Positions 9,039 to 17,283 of a stretch of DNA of 64,000 nt are shown here, in pieces (the first letter of the stretch is position 1; each line of letters starts with the position of its first letter). This DNA is from Aromatoleum buckelii (GTDB taxonomy: Bacteria > Pseudomonadota > Gammaproteobacteria > Burkholderiales > Rhodocyclaceae), in the NCBI RefSeq assembly GCF_012910785.2, contig NZ_WTVH02000010.1, positions 806,001-870,000 of the forward strand, read 5' to 3'. Made by a program: the position numbers and the translations under genes. The notes under the pieces are model-generated. The model did no database searches, had not been told where the DNA came from, and saw only the letters and a list, made by a program, of their open reading frames with translations.

Positions 9039-10343
9039 ATGACGAACCTGTACCCGACCGAACCGCTCAAGCTGTGGGGCAAGGCCAAGCAGCTGCGCGA
9101 GCAGTACTACCAGAACTTCGCGCGCGCGAAGGACAACGGCGGCATCCGCTGGTCGGCGGCCGGCTGGTCGTTCGACGCGATCCCGACTTCGCTCGGCGAC
9201 GACGTCTATCCGCTGACCGGCGAGCCGTATTCGGCTGGCGTGTCGCTCGACCGCAAATTCACGCAGCGCTGCCTCGATGCGGCCGAATCGTATGGCTTCG
9301 CGCGCGACATGTGCTCGTACATGCGCATCTACTGGGGCAGCATGCACCTGGACGAGTACTTCTACGGCGGCAAGTGGCCGACCTCGGACTTCATCTTCCA
9401 GACGCAGATCTGCTGCTCGCACGCGAAGTGGTATCAGCACGTCTCGCGCACGAAGAAAATCCCGGACTTCTACGTCGACGTGTCGGTCGGCGCGTACAAG
9501 GACCTGACGCCGGACCGCCTCGACTACGTGACGAGCCAGCTGCACGACTCGATCGAGTTCGTCGAGAAAGCCACGGGTCGCAAGTGCGACGACGAGCTGC
9601 TGATCCGCGCGATCAAGAACGAGATGCGCTCGACCGCGCGCTGGGCGCAGATCTGCGAACTGCAGAAAGCCGTGCCGGCGCCGCTCGATGAAAAGACGAT
9701 GTACTCGCTGTACGTGCTGGCGATCCTGCACAAGTCCTCGCAGTGGTGCGCGGACTTCTACGACGAGCTGTACGAGGAAGTGAAGGACCGCGTCGCGCGC
9801 GGCATCGCCGCAGTGCCCAACGAGCGCTGCCGTCTGATGTCGGACACGCAGCCGCCGTGGCCTTTCCTCAAGATCTTCCGCTATCTGGAGAGCTACGGCG
9901 CGGTGTCGATCGGCTCGCTCTACACCTTCGGCCTCGAAGGCACGTGGGAGACCAAGGCCGACGGTAGCTGGGGCGCGCGCACGCTGCCGTGGGAAAAGGG
10001 GGTCGAGATGAACGACCGCGACACCGCGCTGCGTCTCTATGCCGACTGGAACCTGTCGAAGCCGCTGTGGCAGCAGTTCTTCGATCCGTCGGTGAAGTCC
10101 GAGATGATGCTCAACATCGCGCGCGACTGGAACGTCGACGGCTGCATGATGCACTTGAACCGCGGCTGCGAAGGTCTGTCCGTCGGCATCATGGAGAACC
10201 GCCAGGCGATGGCGAAGGCGGGCATCCCGATCATGACTTATGAAGGGAACATGGGCGACGAGCGCGAATTCGACGAAGTCCGCACCCAGGCCCGCGTCGA
10301 TGCGTTCATGGAGCAGCTCGGCCTGCGCCGCCTCGCCGCCTGA
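9039..10343 (+). CDS. Class I benzoyl-CoA reductase-type subunit B (BcrB/BzdO-like)
   Basis: Partner of the preceding subunit, 434 residues, normal for the B subunit. Candidate cluster ligands are C92 ([11 protein letters not shown]) and C125-C126 (QICCSHAKW); a C-terminal [12 protein letters not shown] motif is characteristic of the family. Expected role is two-electron reduction of an aryl-CoA to a dienoyl-CoA, using electrons delivered by ATPase subunits A and D. Those partner subunits are not intact here (see 10472-11012), so the pair would need ATPase subunits encoded elsewhere. A good ribosome-binding site (AAGGAG) precedes the ATG. Confidence 0.87.
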   Translation: MTNLYPTEPLKLWGKAKQLREQYYQNFARAKDNGGIRWSAAGWSFDAIPTSLGDDVYPLTGEPYSAGVSLDRKFTQRCLDAAESYGFARDMCSYMRIYWGSMHLDEYFYGGKWPTSDFIFQTQICCSHAKWYQHVSRTKKIPDFYVDVSVGAYKDLTPDRLDYVTSQLHDSIEFVEKATGRKCDDELLIRAIKNEMRSTARWAQICELQKAVPAPLDEKTMYSLYVLAILHKSSQWCADFYDELYEEVKDRVARGIAAVPNERCRLMSDTQPPWPFLKIFRYLESYGAVSIGSLYTFGLEGTWETKADGSWGARTLPWEKGVEMNDRDTALRLYADWNLSKPLWQQFFDPSVKSEMMLNIARDWNVDGCMMHLNRGCEGLSVGIMENRQAMAKAGIPIMTYEGNMGDEREFDEVRTQARVDAFMEQLGLRRLAA

Positions 10344-10377
10344 TTTTTTCGCGCCGCCTGCGCGCCGTTCCGCCCTC

Positions 10378-10416
10378 GACGGCACCCGCCCTACCTTGCG
10401 TACCGCGGGTGCCGTC
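10378..10416 (+). terminator. Strong intercistronic hairpin between subunit B gene and ATPase remnant
   Basis: Perfect 12-bp stem GACGGCACCCGC (10378-10389) and GCGGGTGCCGTC (10405-10416), 15-base loop, no T-run after it. It could stabilise the upstream mRNA 3' end or attenuate read-through; which of the two is not decidable from sequence. Confidence 0.6.
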
Positions 10417-10471
10417 TCGGCGCGCCCAGTTCACAGGCATATCAGGATTGAATTCGACTGAGGACACGAGG

Positions 10472-11012
10472 ATGATTACCGCAGGAATCGACATGGGCTC
10501 GCGCAGCGTCACATGGGCGGCCAGGTCTGCAAGGCGATCCACTGCGACGAGAAAGGCAAGGTGACGAACTTCCTGATGAACGACAAGTGCGCGGCCGGTA
10601 CCGGGCGCGGCATGGAAGTCATCTCCGACCTGATGCAGATCCCGATCGCCGAACTGGGCCCGCGCTCGTTCGACGTCGATGTCGAGCCGGAAGCGGTGTC
10701 GTCGATCTGCGTCGTGTTCGCCAAGTCCGAAGCGCTGGGTTCTTGAAAGCCGGCTACACCAAGAACAAGGTGATCGCGGCCTACTGCCAGGCGATGGCCG
10801 AGCGCGTCGTGAGCTTGCTCGAGCGCATCGGCGTCGAGGAAGGCTTCTTCATCACCGGCGGCATCGCGAAGAACCCGGGTGTCGTGAAGCGCATCGAGCG
10901 CATCCTCGGCATCAAGCAGGTCGAGACCAAGATCGACAGCCAGATCGCCGGCGCGCTGGGCGCAGCGCTCTTTGGCTACACGCTGATGCAGAAGCAGGCG
11001 AAAGCGGCCTGA
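10472..11012 (+). pseudogene. Remnant of a benzoyl-CoA reductase ATPase subunit (BcrA/BcrD, BadF family)
   Basis: Broken gene of the ASKHA-type ATPase that drives electrons into the reductase. It opens with MITAGIDMGSRSV, the normal phosphate-1 start of the family, then jumps at 10511 into another frame with GGQVCKAI, so about 90-100 residues are missing and the frame is lost. The middle (10513-10746) keeps both cluster cysteines, in DKCAAGTGR and SSICVVFAKSE, but stops at a TGA at 10744. The rest, LKAGYTKNKVIAAYCQAMAERV through the adenosine motif FFITGGIAKNPGV to the end, continues in a third frame to 11012. The motif ACATGGGC occurs on both sides of the deletion (10491-10498, 10511-10518), which suggests a short-repeat deletion. 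Only one ATPase subunit is represented; a second one is absent. Confidence 0.85.
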
Positions 11013-11025
11013 AGTCGGGGCTGAA

Positions 11026-11053
11026 GCAGCGCCGGCATCCCTGCTGGCGCTGC
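11026..11053 (+). terminator. Hairpin between ATPase remnant and GNAT gene
   Basis: 12-bp stem with one mismatch, GCAGCGCCGGCA (11026-11037) and TGCTGGCGCTGC (11042-11053), loop TCCC, followed only by ATTTAT. Terminator or mRNA-stabilising hairpin. Confidence 0.5.
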
Positions 11054-11074
11054 ATTTATCGAGGAGAAGGGGAA

Positions 11075-11527
11075 ATGGCTGAAAAGAACCGTGTAATGCG
11101 CGTACTGAAGAAGGATGATCTCGGCGCGGTCGTCGCAATCGACGAAATCGGTGCCAAGCGCTCCCGTCACGATTACTACCAACGCAAGTTCGAGACGATC
11201 CTCAATTCCGCTCACAACATCAACTCGTCGATCGTCTGTGAAGTCGATGGCAGGATCGTGGGCTTCGTCATGGGGGACGTCTATTTCGGCGAGTTCGGAA
11301 TCCCCGAAACGTCGGCGACGATCGACACCATCGGCGTCCATCCGGAGTTCCAGAACCACGGCATCGCGAGTGAAATGCTCGACCAGTTCATGATGAACAT
11401 GAAGGTGGCGGGCGTGAAGAAAGTCTACACGCTGGTGAACTGGGACGACTTCGCGCTCGAGAAATTCTTCTCGCGGCAGAAGTTCACGCCATCCAAGCTG
11501 GTGAATCTGGAATATCAGCTGCCCTGA
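11075..11527 (+). CDS. GNAT-family N-acetyltransferase
   Basis: 150-residue protein with the GNAT acetyl-CoA signature IGVHPEFQNHGIASEML (Q93-A98 is the pyrophosphate-binding loop) and a C-terminal beta strand KKVYTLVNWDDFALEKFFSRQKF. A purine-rich site GAGGAGAAGGGG precedes the start. It stands in the reductase operon, 62 bases after the ATPase remnant. Acetyltransferases occur in other anaerobic aromatic clusters (for example badL of Rhodopseudomonas), where protein acetylation of acyl-CoA ligases is a known control. A similar role here is only inference; the acceptor is unknown. Confidence 0.82.
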   Translation: MAEKNRVMRVLKKDDLGAVVAIDEIGAKRSRHDYYQRKFETILNSAHNINSSIVCEVDGRIVGFVMGDVYFGEFGIPETSATIDTIGVHPEFQNHGIASEMLDQFMMNMKVAGVKKVYTLVNWDDFALEKFFSRQKFTPSKLVNLEYQLP

Positions 11528-11909
11528 CGGGAGAGCCGGCGCGGTGAGACCGGCAAGGTCTGCCCGCCGGCAGCGACATCTTGTCGCGCGACCACCTGCA
11601 GTCACCCGAAGCGCGCCGCGCTCCACACTCGCCGTGTTGAGCCGGGCCCTGGACAATCCCCAGGTCCGCATTGACCCTGCCTTCGCCCTCATCTCCTCCG
11701 TAAGAAACGAGCCTCATCCCCCCCATCCAGGGACCGGAAGAATTGTCCTTTCAACGTCGAATATGGCTTGACGTGTCGAGATGAATGAGTGACAATTCAT
11801 TCATTGATTTGGGAGCAGCGCAGCCTTGACGGGGTACGCGGCCGGCGCAACAGGAAGCGGAGTCCCGTGCAGAGGGCGGCGGGTTTCACTCAAGGAAGGA
11901 GATGATGAA
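11528..11909 (+). other. Intergenic region before the first SDR gene, with operator B
   Basis: 382 bases. Holds the palindrome at 11786-11803 and, close to the gene, a ribosome-binding site AAGGAAGGAGATG. The first 200 bases are GC-rich and show no gene. Confidence 0.55.
11786..11803. promoter_or_regulatory. TetR-type operator, site B (SDR/acyl-CoA dehydrogenase operon)
   Basis: TGAGTGA-CAAT-TCATTCA, an almost perfect match to the shared pattern TGAnTGA-N4-TCAnTCA. An outer repeat ATGAATGA/TCATTCAT (11781-11788, 11797-11804) overlaps it in a second register. It lies about 110 bases before the SDR start codon at 11910. Confidence 0.7.
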
Positions 11910-12692
11910 ATGAGTACGGTGCGCGAACTTTCCGGCAAGCACGCAGTGGTCACCGGAGGCGGCCGCGGCATCGGTGCCGCGATCGCCCAGCGCCTGGCCG
12001 AACAGGGCGCGTGCGTCACGCTGATGGGACGCACGCGCGAACCGCTCGAAGAGCGGGCGGAGGCGTTGCGCGCACTCACGGATATGCACTGCGAAGCTGT
12101 CGACGTCGCCGACCCGGCCTCCGTCGCGGCCGCTTTCGACGCTGCCGCACGTCGATTCGGGGCGGTCTCGATTCTGGTCAACAATGCCGGTCAGGCATCG
12201 AGCGCGCCGTTCGTCAAGACCGATCTCGCGCTGTGGCAGCAGATGCTCGACGTCAACCTCACCGGCACCTACCTCGGGACGAAGGCAGTGCTATCCGGAA
12301 TGCTCGCCGCCGGCTGGGGCCGCATCGTCAACGTCGCGAGCACCGCCGGGCAGAAAGGCTATCCCTACGTTTCGGCCTACTGCGCTGCCAAGCACGGCGT
12401 CATCGGCATGACGCGCGCGCTGGCGCTCGAACTGGCCCAGAAGAACATCACGGTGAATGCGGTTTGTCCCGGTTACACCGACACCGACATCGTGCGCGAG
12501 GCGATCACGAATATCCGCGCCAAGACGGGCCGCAGCGAAGCCGAAGCGCAAGTCGAGCTGGCTAAGCACAACCCCCAGGGCCGTCTGGTCCGTCCCGATG
12601 AAGTCGCGAACGCCGTGCTGTGGCTTTGCCTGCCGGGAGCGGAAGCGATCACCGGCCAGGCGATTTCGGTGTCCGGTGGAGAAGTCATGTGA
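11910..12692 (+). CDS. Short-chain dehydrogenase/reductase (3-hydroxyacyl-CoA dehydrogenase-like)
   Basis: Classical SDR of 260 residues: cofactor motif TGGGRGIG (15-22), NNAG at 91-94, catalytic S144, Y157 and K161 (YPYVSAYCAAK). The start at 11910 follows a good ribosome-binding site; an ATG 84 bases upstream in frame gives only a low-quality extension. The C-terminal PGYTDTDIV and ITGQAISVSGGEVM are typical of NAD(P)-dependent beta-oxidation-type alcohol dehydrogenases. In this island it is expected to oxidise a hydroxyacyl-CoA made after hydration of the reduced ring. First gene of a probable operon with the acyl-CoA dehydrogenase and TRAP genes. Confidence 0.85.
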   Translation: MSTVRELSGKHAVVTGGGRGIGAAIAQRLAEQGACVTLMGRTREPLEERAEALRALTDMHCEAVDVADPASVAAAFDAAARRFGAVSILVNNAGQASSAPFVKTDLALWQQMLDVNLTGTYLGTKAVLSGMLAAGWGRIVNVASTAGQKGYPYVSAYCAAKHGVIGMTRALALELAQKNITVNAVCPGYTDTDIVREAITNIRAKTGRSEAEAQVELAKHNPQGRLVRPDEVANAVLWLCLPGAEAITGQAISVSGGEVM

Positions 12693-12833
12693 GGTCGCGC
12701 GGGCCCCGGGCGGTGCAGGAATCGTCGCCCGGCGCCGGCTGAACACTACGGCCGGGGGCAGCGCCGACCGACGCAATGAACCAGAGGAGGAGGTGACATC
12801 GGCTCACCTTCCCGTATGCAGGAGGAGAAGTAG

Positions 12834-14012
12834 ATGAGTGATCAGACCTATCTCGAGTGGCCGTTCTTCGACGAGCGCCACCGTCAACTGCAGACCGAAC
12901 TCGAGGCCTGGGCGTCGGCCAACGTGACGGAACATCACGGCAGCGATCTGGACACCGCGTGCCGCGAGCTGGTGGCAAAGCTGGGCGCTGCCGGCTGGCT
13001 GCGCTACGTCGTCGGTGGCACCGCGTACGGGGGGTGCCACGACGTCATCGACACCCGCGCCGTGTGCCTGCTGCGCGAGACGCTGGGGCGTCACTCCGGA
13101 CTCGCCGACTTCGCGTTCGGCATGCAGGGGCTCGGTTCCGGCGCGATCACGCTGCATGGTACGGACGCGCAGAAACGCGACTACCTGCCGCGCGTCGCAG
13201 CCGGCCAGGCGATCGCCGCCTTCGCGCTGTCGGAACCCGGCTCCGGCTCGGACGTCGCCGCGATGGCGTGCAGCGCGCACCAGGACGGCGACGAGTACGT
13301 GATCGACGGCGAGAAGACGTGGATCTCGAACGGCGGCATTGCCGATTTTTACGTCGTCTTCGCCCGCACCGGCGAAGCGCCCGGTTCCCGCGGGCTCTCC
13401 GCGTTCATCGTCGATGCCGACAGGGCGGGGCTCGAGATCGCCGAACGCATCGACGTCATCGCGCCGCATCCGCTCGCCCGCCTGCGCTTTCGCGAGTGCC
13501 GCGTGCCGAAGTCCTGCCTCCTCGGGCTGCCCGGTCAGGGCTTTAAGGTCGCGATGCAGACGCTGGACATCTTCCGCACGTCGGTTGCTGCCGCGGCGCT
13601 GGGTTTTGCGCGGCGCGCGCTCGACGAAGCGCTCAAGCGCGCGACGACGCGCGACATGTTCGGCCAGAAGCTCGCCGATTTCCAGATCACGCAAGCGAAG
13701 CTCGCGCAAATGGCCACCGGAGTCGACACCTCGGCGCTGCTGACTTACCGCGCCGCGTGGCTGCGCGACCAGGGGCGGACCATCACCGGCGCCGCCGCGA
13801 TGGCGAAGATGACTTCCACCGAGACCGCGCAACAGGTCATCGATGCCGCGGTGCAGATGTGGGGCGGCTGCGGAGTCGTCAGCGATCATCCCGTCGAGCG
13901 CCTGTACCGCGAGATCCGCTCGCTGCGCATCTACGAAGGCGCGACCGAAGTCCAGCAACTCATCATCGCCCGGCAGACGCTTTCGGCGTACGCACGCGAG
14001 CAGGAGCACTGA
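12834..14012 (+). CDS. Acyl-CoA dehydrogenase
   Basis: FAD enzyme that introduces a double bond alpha,beta to a CoA thioester, 392 residues. Visible: flavin-binding [26 protein letters not shown], the C-terminal helical domain with [21 protein letters not shown], and the catalytic base E368 in [13 protein letters not shown]. Electrons would pass to ETF. The ATG follows GGAGGAGAAG. Located 141 bases after the SDR gene and before the TRAP transporter. Its presence fits a substrate with a saturated ring or side chain next to the carboxyl group, in addition to ring reduction. Confidence 0.9.
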   Translation: MSDQTYLEWPFFDERHRQLQTELEAWASANVTEHHGSDLDTACRELVAKLGAAGWLRYVVGGTAYGGCHDVIDTRAVCLLRETLGRHSGLADFAFGMQGLGSGAITLHGTDAQKRDYLPRVAAGQAIAAFALSEPGSGSDVAAMACSAHQDGDEYVIDGEKTWISNGGIADFYVVFARTGEAPGSRGLSAFIVDADRAGLEIAERIDVIAPHPLARLRFRECRVPKSCLLGLPGQGFKVAMQTLDIFRTSVAAAALGFARRALDEALKRATTRDMFGQKLADFQITQAKLAQMATGVDTSALLTYRAAWLRDQGRTITGAAAMAKMTSTETAQQVIDAAVQMWGGCGVVSDHPVERLYREIRSLRIYEGATEVQQLIIARQTLSAYAREQEH

Positions 14013-14170
14013 CGCTGGCCGTGCGGTGGCGAGCGATCGGGAATCGTTTCGCCCTCGCGTCCGGCGTCCGCCCCAGCCACGACTTTGCGGCGTGGGCCGG
14101 GATCAATCGGGAAGATACCCGTTCCTGTGTGACTGGCTGTTGATGCAGTCCAGATAAGAGGAGACAGAAC

Positions 14171-14815
14171 ATGCATGCAAGCATTGCGAGCTACGATGCG
14201 ACGGCTACGCCGCGTGGCGTCGAAGGATTTCCGGTTCGGCCGAAAGTGCCCGCCGACGGAGAGGGAATCCAGCTCGAGCCCGGTTCCGTCGAACACGTCG
14301 CCCATCCCGAAGCGCTGCCGCACGGGCCGTGGGGGATGCGGCTGCACGCGGCTACGCGCGCCTTCGCGCTCGCGGGCGGCGTCCTGTTCATCGTGCTGAT
14401 CGCGATGTCGCTGGTTTCGATCGTCGGGCGCAAGCTGTTTTCAATGCCCGTTCCCGGTGATTTCGAGCTCCTGCAGATGGGTGCGGCCGTCGCCGCGGCG
14501 ACGTTCTTCGCGTACTGCCAGATGAGTGACGGACACGTGAAGGTCGATTTCTTCACGACCTGGATGCCGGAGCGCCTGCGCGCCTTCCTCGATGGCCTCG
14601 CTGCGCTCTTGATGTGTGCCGTCGCGCTGCTGATTTCGTGGCGCACCGCGATCGGCGCCGTGTCGTCGTTCGAGTCGGGTGAGGCATCGCTGATGCTCGG
14701 ATGGCCGGGATGGATCGCGATCGCGCTGATCGTGCCCAGCTTCATCCTGTTCGCGCTCACCGGCCTGTACATTGCTGGACGGCGCTTCCGTCATGCACTG
14801 GGAGAAGCCAAATGA
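14171..14815 (+). CDS. dctQ: TRAP transporter small permease (DctQ family)
   Basis: Small integral membrane subunit of a tripartite ATP-independent periplasmic transporter, 214 residues with four predicted membrane spans between about residues 65 and 205 and a long soluble N-terminus of about 55 residues, longer than usual. Family wording ELLQMGAAVAAATFFAYCQMSDGHVKVDFF and LMLGWPGW is clear. Its stop overlaps the DctM start by four bases (ATGA), showing translational coupling. Confidence 0.88.
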   Translation: MHASIASYDATATPRGVEGFPVRPKVPADGEGIQLEPGSVEHVAHPEALPHGPWGMRLHAATRAFALAGGVLFIVLIAMSLVSIVGRKLFSMPVPGDFELLQMGAAVAAATFFAYCQMSDGHVKVDFFTTWMPERLRAFLDGLAALLMCAVALLISWRTAIGAVSSFESGEASLMLGWPGWIAIALIVPSFILFALTGLYIAGRRFRHALGEAK

Positions 14816-16143
14816 GCGGCATCGAAATCGGCATCACGATGTTCGGCCTCCTGCTCGTGATGCTCGTGCTGCGGGTGCATATCGGCATCACGATGTTCAC
14901 GGTGGGGGCCGGCGGCTTCCTGACGATGACCGGCGGTGACTGGTCGCCTTTCCTCAACATGCTGAAGAACCTCGCGTATGCGCGGCTCTCGAACTACGAC
15001 CTCGCCGTCATCCCGATGTTCTTGCTGATGGGGCAGTTCGCGACGCATGGAGGGTTGTCGCGCGCGCTGTTCCGCTGCGTGAGTTCGCTGGTCGGTCACT
15101 GGCGCGGCGGCGTCGCGATGGCTTCGACGGGGGCCTGTGCGGGCTTCGGCGCGATCTGCGGCTCGTCGCTGGCGACGGCCGCGACGATGGGTCAGGTCGC
15201 GCTGCCGGAACTCAAGCGCTACAAGTATTCCGGCTCGCTGTCGACGGGCGCGTTGGCCGCAGGGGGCACGCTCGGCATCCTGATCCCGCCGTCGGTGCCG
15301 CTCGTGATCTACGCCGTGCTGACCCAGGAATCGATCGGCAAGCTGTTCATGGCGGCGGTGCTGCCGGGCCTCATCGCGATGCTCGGCTACATGCTCGTGA
15401 TCCGCATCATCGTCACGCTCAAGCCGGACGCCGGCCCTGCCGGACCGCACGTGCCGCTCGCCGAGAAGCTGCGCTCGGTGGTGAGCGTGATGCCGGTCGC
15501 GTTGATCTTCCTGGTCGTGATCGTCGGCATCTACGGCGGCTGGGCGAACCCGACCGAAGCGGCGTCGCTCGGCGCGGCCGCATGCGGCATCCTCGCGGTC
15601 GTCTCGGGCGGCATGCGCCTCGAAGGCGTCAAGGACAGCATCCTCGGTGCAGCCGAAGCGACAGCGATGATTTTTCTCGTGCTGCTGGGTGCGGACATGC
15701 TCAACACCGGCCTCGCACTCACGCAGATGCCGGCCGAGCTCGCCAACTGGGTCAAGGACAGCGGCCTGTCACCGCTGTTGGTGCTGACCGCGATCCTGCT
15801 GATCTACGTCTTCCTCGGCTGCGTCATGGACGCGCTGGCGATGATCCTGCTGACGATCCCGATTTTCTATCCGGTGGTGATGGGCCTGGAGTTCTGGAAT
15901 CTCAGCCAGGCGGACAAATCGATCTGGTTCGGCATCCTCGTGCTGATGGTCGTCGAGATCGGTCTGGTGCATCCGCCAGTCGGGATGAACATCTACATCA
16001 TCAACCGTCTCGCCAAGGACGTCCCGCTCAGCGACACGTTCAAGGGGGTGATGCCGTTCCTCGCCTCGGACCTTGCGCGCATCGTGTTGCTGATGTTCTT
16101 CCCGGTCATCACGCTGTACCTGGTACGGACCTTCGGCGGCTAG
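14812..16143 (+). CDS. dctM: TRAP transporter large permease (DctM family)
   Basis: Large membrane subunit that carries the Na+-coupled transport step, 443 residues with about 12 membrane spans. Typical stretches are GACAGFGAICGSSLATAATM, GGTLGILIPPSVPLVIYAVLT and FLGCVMDALAMILLTIPIFYP. The start at 14812 overlaps the dctQ stop. An in-frame ATG further upstream is within dctQ and is rejected. The C-terminus VHPPVGMNIYIIN is diagnostic of the family. Confidence 0.93.
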   Translation: MSGIEIGITMFGLLLVMLVLRVHIGITMFTVGAGGFLTMTGGDWSPFLNMLKNLAYARLSNYDLAVIPMFLLMGQFATHGGLSRALFRCVSSLVGHWRGGVAMASTGACAGFGAICGSSLATAATMGQVALPELKRYKYSGSLSTGALAAGGTLGILIPPSVPLVIYAVLTQESIGKLFMAAVLPGLIAMLGYMLVIRIIVTLKPDAGPAGPHVPLAEKLRSVVSVMPVALIFLVVIVGIYGGWANPTEAASLGAAACGILAVVSGGMRLEGVKDSILGAAEATAMIFLVLLGADMLNTGLALTQMPAELANWVKDSGLSPLLVLTAILLIYVFLGCVMDALAMILLTIPIFYPVVMGLEFWNLSQADKSIWFGILVLMVVEIGLVHPPVGMNIYIINRLAKDVPLSDTFKGVMPFLASDLARIVLLMFFPVITLYLVRTFGG

Positions 16144-16183
16144 CCCGGCCCGGTTCATTCGATCTGTTCAAAGGAAAAAACCG

Positions 16184-17218
16184 ATGAAAACCCGCAACCT
16201 GCTCACCCCGCTTTGCGCTTCCGTGCTGATGACGTTCGGCGCAGCCCAGGTCCAGGCCGCAGACGATGTCGTCACGCTGCGCGTGCATCACTTCCTGCCG
16301 CCGTCGTCGAACACGCAGCTGAAGTTCCTCGAACCGTGGTGCGCGAAGATCAGCGCGGAATCCGCGGGCCGGCTGAAATGCCAGATCTACCCGGCGATGC
16401 AGATGGGCGGCACGCCGCCGCAGCTCTTCGACCAGGCCAAGGACGGCATCGCCGACATCGTCTGGGCATTGCCCGGCTACCAGGCGGGACGCTTCCTCGT
16501 GACCGAAGCGTTCGAGCTGCCGTTCATGGGCATCTCCGGCGAGAAGTCGAGCCGGGCGTTGTGGACCTACGCGACGAAAAACGCGACCGACGAATACAAG
16601 GGCGTCCGGCCGCTCGTTTTCCACGTGATCTCGGGCATGGCGCTGCATACCTCGAAGAAGCAGGTCAAGACGATGGACGACCTGCGCGGCCTGAAAGTGC
16701 GGGCACCGACGCGCTTGGCGACGCGGATGCTCACCGCGCTGGGCGCGACGCCCGTGCCGATGCCGGTGCCGCTGGTCACCGAGAGCCTGGCGAAGGGGGT
16801 CATCGACGGAGCGATGATCCCGTGGGAAGTGGTGCCGGCGATGAAGGTGCAGGAAGTCGTGAAATACCACACCGAGACCGACCCGAGCATGCCGCTGCTG
16901 TCGACCTCGGCTTTCGTGCTGGCGATGAACCCGGCCAAATACGACAGCCTGCCCCCGGAGCTGAAGAAGGTCATCGACGCGAACAGCGGCGCCGAAGTGT
17001 CGGCATGGGCCGGCAAGGTCTGGGACGATGCGACGCTCGCGGGGCGGCAGTCCGGTGTCGAGCGCAAGAACACGTTCTACATGGTGCCTGCGGACGAAGT
17101 GAAGAAGTGGCAGAAAGCCTCCGAGTCGGTGACTGCCGACTGGGTCAAGGAGGTGACTGCGAAGGGGTATGACGGACAGAAACTGCTCGCCGAAGCCCAG
17201 GCGCTGCTGAGTAACTGA
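16184..17218 (+). CDS. dctP: TRAP transporter substrate-binding protein (DctP family)
   Basis: Periplasmic solute receptor, 344 residues, with a signal peptide ending about AQVQA/AD (residue 25). Family motifs include VTLRVHHFLPPSSNTQ near the N-terminus and the conserved LKVRAPTRLATRMLTALGATPVPMP region with the carboxylate-binding arginine. Together with DctQ and DctM it forms a full importer for an organic acid, here probably the aromatic or alicyclic acid degraded by the island. The DctP fold does not tell the ligand. A terminator follows. Confidence 0.9.
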   Translation: MKTRNLLTPLCASVLMTFGAAQVQAADDVVTLRVHHFLPPSSNTQLKFLEPWCAKISAESAGRLKCQIYPAMQMGGTPPQLFDQAKDGIADIVWALPGYQAGRFLVTEAFELPFMGISGEKSSRALWTYATKNATDEYKGVRPLVFHVISGMALHTSKKQVKTMDDLRGLKVRAPTRLATRMLTALGATPVPMPVPLVTESLAKGVIDGAMIPWEVVPAMKVQEVVKYHTETDPSMPLLSTSAFVLAMNPAKYDSLPPELKKVIDANSGAEVSAWAGKVWDDATLAGRQSGVERKNTFYMVPADEVKKWQKASESVTADWVKEVTAKGYDGQKLLAEAQALLSN

Positions 17219-17237
17219 CCCGAAGGTCGTCTCGCTT

Positions 17238-17264
17238 CCCGGTCCTTGCGCCGGGGATTTTTTT
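17238..17264 (+). terminator. Intrinsic terminator after dctP
   Basis: Stem CCCGG (17238-17242) and CCGGG (17251-17255) followed by a seven-T run (17258-17264). Confidence 0.75.
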
Positions 17265-17283
17265 CTGTCGTTGTGGAGCAGAC

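Noticed and set aside
10471-11012. Programmed frameshifting in the ATPase gene
   Set aside because: Two frame changes plus a missing block of about 90 residues and no slippery heptamer at either place; decay or an assembly error is more likely.
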